DNA of 8,381 bases from positions 1-8,381 of the forward strand of contig JAEWCJ010000446.1 of assembly GCA_023390695.1 (NCBI GenBank), given 5' to 3'. Shown here one piece after another: positions 6,224 through 8,381 of this stretch. Every line of letters begins with the position of its first letter. Position 1 is the first letter of the stretch. The notes under the pieces were generated by a model. The model had not been told where the DNA came from. It saw nothing but the letters and a program-made list of their open reading frames with translations, and ran no database searches. The translations under genes were made by a program, and so were the position numbers. The DNA is from Pseudomonadota bacterium (GTDB lineage: Bacteria > Pseudomonadota > Alphaproteobacteria > Rhizobiales > Xanthobacteraceae).

Positions 6224-7041
6224 CAGGCGCTCGCCGCCTCGCCCTCGGCGCCCGTGGAATCCGGCTTCATCAGCGGGCGGGAGCCGCCGTCGCGGATGAA
6301 TTGCAGCACCTTCGCGACCAGCGGGTCCTCGCCGAAGGCGCGCGCCACGGCCTCGACGCGTTCCTTGAACACGCCGCGCACAAAAAACAGCGCTCGATAG
6401 GCCTGCCGCAGATTGTGAATGTCGGTGCGCGACAGACCGCGGCGGCGCATGCCGACCACGTTCAGCCCGTCGAGCACGCCGCGCTGGCCGACGCAGAAAC
6501 CGTACGGAATGATATCGGCGGCGACGCCGGTGACGCCGGCGATCATCACGCTCTCGCCGATGCGCACGAACTGATGCACGGCGGAATTGCCGCCGATGAA
6601 CACAAAATCCTCGACCACGACATGGCCGCCGAGTACGGCGTTGTTGGCCATGGTGACGTTGCTGCCGACCTTGCAATCATGGCCGACATGCGTACCGACC
6701 ATGAAGAAGCATTTGTCGCCGACTTCGGTGACGCCGCGATCGTCTTCGGTGCCGAGATTCATCGTGACGTGTTCGCGGATATCGCAATCGGCGCCGATCA
6801 CGAGCCGCGTCGGGCCGCCGCGATAGCGCGTCGATTGCGGCGGCGTGCCGAGCGAGGCGAAGGGCGCGATTTTGGTGCGGGCGCCGATCGTGGTGTGTCC
6901 GGTGACATGCACATGCGCGGTCAACTGGCAGCCTTCCGCGATCGAAACGTGCGGGCCGATGACGCAATAGGGTCCGATATGGGCGTCTTTCGCGATGACC
7001 GCGCCTTCGGCGATGCGAGCAGTCGGATCGATCATCGTCAT
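6223..7041 (-). CDS. lpxA: Acyl-ACP--UDP-N-acetylglucosamine O-acyltransferase (possibly GlcNAc3N-type)
   Basis: LpxA transfers a 3-hydroxyacyl chain from ACP to position 3 of the UDP-sugar, the first step of lipid A synthesis, as a cytosolic trimer. The 272-residue product is built of left-handed beta-helix hexapeptides: IDPTARIAEGAVI, IGPYCVIGPHVSI and onwards to about residue 190, followed by a helical tail from about 200. HVGHDCKVGSN (118-128) contains His121, which aligns with the catalytic His125 of E. coli LpxA. GGNSAVHQF (148-156) and VVGMRRRGLSR also match. Substrate-pocket positions differ from E. coli: Asp74-Leu75 correspond to Ser70-Thr71 and His99-Arg100 to Asn95-Leu96, so the substrate may be the 3-amino sugar (inference). 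An internal ATG at codon 3 is an alternative start. It follows fabZ by 10 bases and shares one base with lpxI. Confidence 0.96.
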   Translation of the reverse strand: MTMIDPTARIAEGAVIAKDAHIGPYCVIGPHVSIAEGCQLTAHVHVTGHTTIGARTKIAPFASLGTPPQSTRYRGGPTRLVIGADCDIREHVTMNLGTEDDRGVTEVGDKCFFMVGTHVGHDCKVGSNVTMANNAVLGGHVVVEDFVFIGGNSAVHQFVRIGESVMIAGVTGVAADIIPYGFCVGQRGVLDGLNVVGMRRRGLSRTDIHNLRQAYRALFFVRGVFKERVEAVARAFGEDPLVAKVLQFIRDGGSRPLMKPDSTGAEGEAASA

Positions 7042-7051
7042 GGAATTCTGC

Positions 7052-7513
7052 TTACCCGCTCACGATCATGGCGCCGACCTCGGCTTCGGCGACGACGTTG
7101 CCGCCGACCTTGGCCTGGCCGCGATACCACCACATGTTCTTGCGCCGCGCGATGTTGGTCATGTGATATTCCAGCGTATCGCCGGGCCCGACCTGCTTGC
7201 GGAACTTGGCCTTGTCGATGGTCAGAAAGAAGACCGTATTGGACGGGCCGCCGACCTCGCCCGACGAGATGCAGATGACGCCGGCGGTCTGCGCCATGCC
7301 TTCGATCATCAGCACGCCGGGGAAGACCGGATTTTCCGGGAAATGCCCCATGAATTGCGGCTCGTTGATAGTCACGTTCTTGATTCCGATTCCGGATTGC
7401 GAGCCACGGACATTCACGACCCGGTCCACCATCAGGAACGGGTAACGGTGCGGCAGCGATTTCAATATCCTGGCAATCTCGATGGCTTCAATCTGGGTCG
7501 GAGAATCGTTCAT
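7052..7513 (-). CDS. fabZ: 3-hydroxyacyl-ACP dehydratase FabZ
   Basis: FabZ dehydrates 3-hydroxyacyl-ACP to trans-2-enoyl-ACP in the fatty acid elongation cycle, as a cytosolic hot-dog-fold oligomer. The 153-residue product has [13 protein letters not shown] (20-32) at the start of the fold and the active-site block [21 protein letters not shown] (first 20 residues from 55). His57 and Glu71 keep the 14-residue spacing of E. coli His54 and Glu68. The central [14 protein letters not shown] and the final [13 protein letters not shown] strand are typical. Its ATG overlaps the lpxD TGA by four bases (ATGA). It sits between the two acyltransferases that consume its substrate, so co-expression could balance membrane phospholipid against lipid A acyl chains. 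Length and all key residues are normal. Confidence 0.97.
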   Translation of the reverse strand: MNDSPTQIEAIEIARILKSLPHRYPFLMVDRVVNVRGSQSGIGIKNVTINEPQFMGHFPENPVFPGVLMIEGMAQTAGVICISSGEVGGPSNTVFFLTIDKAKFRKQVGPGDTLEYHMTNIARRKNMWWYRGQAKVGGNVVAEAEVGAMIVSG

Positions 7514-8381
7514 GGCAAATCACCCGGTTTGTCTGAACTGTCTGACTCTGCAGCCTCGTTCCGTCTGGCCAACCGCTCCAGCATAAACACTTCGCGCATC
7601 CATTGCTTGGCCGGCTTGGCGGGCGAACCGGCCCAGCGCGCGCCCGCGGGGACGACGCCATGCAGGCCGCTCGTCGCCGCGATCTGCGCGCCCTCGCCAA
7701 CGACGGTCTGCGGCGCGATGGTCACGCGTCCGCCCAGCGCCACGTAATCTTCAAGAGTGACCGTGCCGCCAATCGCCGCGTGCGCGACGATCACGCAGTG
7801 ACGGCCGATCGAAACGTTGTGGCCGATCTGGCAAAGGTTGTCGATCTTGGTCCCCTCGCCAATCACGGTGTCGCGGATGGCACCGCGGTCGATCATGGTG
7901 CCGGCGCCGATCTCGACATTGTCCTGGATGATGACGCGGCCCACCTGCGGAATCTTGATATGCCCGCCGGGCGCCATCGCATAGCCGAAGCCGTCCTGGC
8001 CGATCTGGCAGCCGGCGTGAATGATGACGCGGTCGCCGATCAGCGCATGCGTGAGCGAGCATTGCGGACCGATATTGCAGTCGCGCCCGATGCGGACATC
8101 GGCGCCGATCACCGCATTCGCGCCGACGATGGTGCCGGCGCCGATTTCCGCGCGCGGGCCGATCACGGCGCCCGGATCGATGGTGACGTTCTCTTCCAGC
8201 CGCGCGGTGTGATGGATGATGGCGCTGGGCGACGAGCCTTGCGCCTCGAACAGCGAGGACGGACGCAAGGCGTCGGGAAACAGGGCGCGGGAGACAGTGA
8301 CATAGGCGCGGAAGGGATCGCGCACCTGCAGCGTCACCACATGTTCGGGCACGCGCTCGACCAGCCGGGCCGAGACCAGAC
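7510..8381 (-). CDS. lpxD: UDP-3-O-acylglucosamine N-acyltransferase LpxD (5' end outside window)
   Basis: LpxD adds the second 3-hydroxyacyl chain, to the 2-amino group of the UDP-sugar, in the third step of lipid A synthesis. The visible part has 289 residues and stays open to the window edge. Roughly the first 60 residues of the N-terminal uridine-binding domain are missing, judged from the family length of about 340-360. A GTG at 8352 is internal, not a start. After [16 protein letters not shown] the hexapeptide beta-helix begins ([16 protein letters not shown]). It carries [20 protein letters not shown] and [13 protein letters not shown], where the His corresponds to the catalytic His239 of E. 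coli LpxD. The helical tail ([14 protein letters not shown]) packs the trimer and contributes to ACP binding in the family. The stop TGA overlaps the fabZ ATG. The gene usually follows bamA upstream in relatives; that lies outside this window. Confidence 0.96.
   Translation of the reverse strand, partial: LVSARLVERVPEHVVTLQVRDPFRAYVTVSRALFPDALRPSSLFEAQGSSPSAIIHHTARLEENVTIDPGAVIGPRAEIGAGTIVGANAVIGADVRIGRDCNIGPQCSLTHALIGDRVIIHAGCQIGQDGFGYAMAPGGHIKIPQVGRVIIQDNVEIGAGTMIDRGAIRDTVIGEGTKIDNLCQIGHNVSIGRHCVIVAHAAIGGTVTLEDYVALGGRVTIAPQTVVGEGAQIAATSGLHGVVPAGARWAGSPAKPAKQWMREVFMLERLARRNEAAESDSSDKPGDLP

Noticed and set aside
5363..6676. A longer N-terminus for LpxI beginning at 6676
   Set aside because: The extra 151 codons lie within lpxA in another frame and are Arg-rich. 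LpxI family proteins start near the ATG at 6223.
6301..7278. A 325-codon plus-strand open frame opposite lpxA and fabZ, with many HADH/DADH-like repeats
   Set aside because: The periodic pattern is the complement of the hexapeptide repeats of LpxA, not a real repeat protein.
7510..8381. Short regular repeats through lpxD and lpxA as a CRISPR or DNA repeat array
   Set aside because: The periodicity is 18 bases and degenerate, reflecting hexapeptide beta-helix coding sequence.

Overview
The window is a GC-rich piece of chromosome from an alphaproteobacterium. It most resembles Hyphomicrobiales, and within them Bradyrhizobium, Rhodopseudomonas and relatives. The reasons are the gene order lpxD-fabZ-lpxA-lpxI-lpxB, the use of LpxI rather than LpxH, and the Omp25/Omp31-type small beta-barrel proteins. 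The genus assignment is inference. Every well-supported gene lies on the minus strand, so the window reads in transcription order from its right end to its left end.

Right half (8381 to 4215): the early lipid A pathway. lpxD is cut by the window edge at its 5' end. It is followed by fabZ, lpxA, lpxI and a complete lpxB. The junctions are a 4-base overlap, a 10-base gap, a 1-base overlap and a 4-base overlap, so this looks like one translationally coupled operon. LpxA and LpxD add hydroxyacyl chains to the UDP-sugar, LpxI cleaves the diacyl UDP-sugar to the lipid X-type monophosphate, and LpxB joins the two halves into the disaccharide. FabZ acts on the same 3-hydroxyacyl-ACP pool that LpxA and LpxD use.

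Middle (4214 to 3057): after a 114-base gap comes a ketoacyl-ACP synthase III (FabH family) with an intact Cys-His-Asn triad. Its diagnostic segments look, from memory, much more like FabH of Bacteroidetes than the usual alphaproteobacterial FabH. It may be an acquired paralogue placed beside the lipid A genes.

Left half (3056 to 1): a 572-base stretch with no confident gene (one weak plus-strand small ORF) precedes two outer-membrane protein genes in tandem. The first is an ordinary 241-residue Omp25-like barrel. The second starts 50 bases later and stays open for at least 569 codons to the window edge. It encodes two consecutive Omp25-like barrel units, about 220 residues apart, followed by the start of a third, different domain. 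This multi-barrel polypeptide and the unusual FabH are the two most notable items. I saw no CRISPR array, tRNA, rRNA, insertion sequence or integrase.
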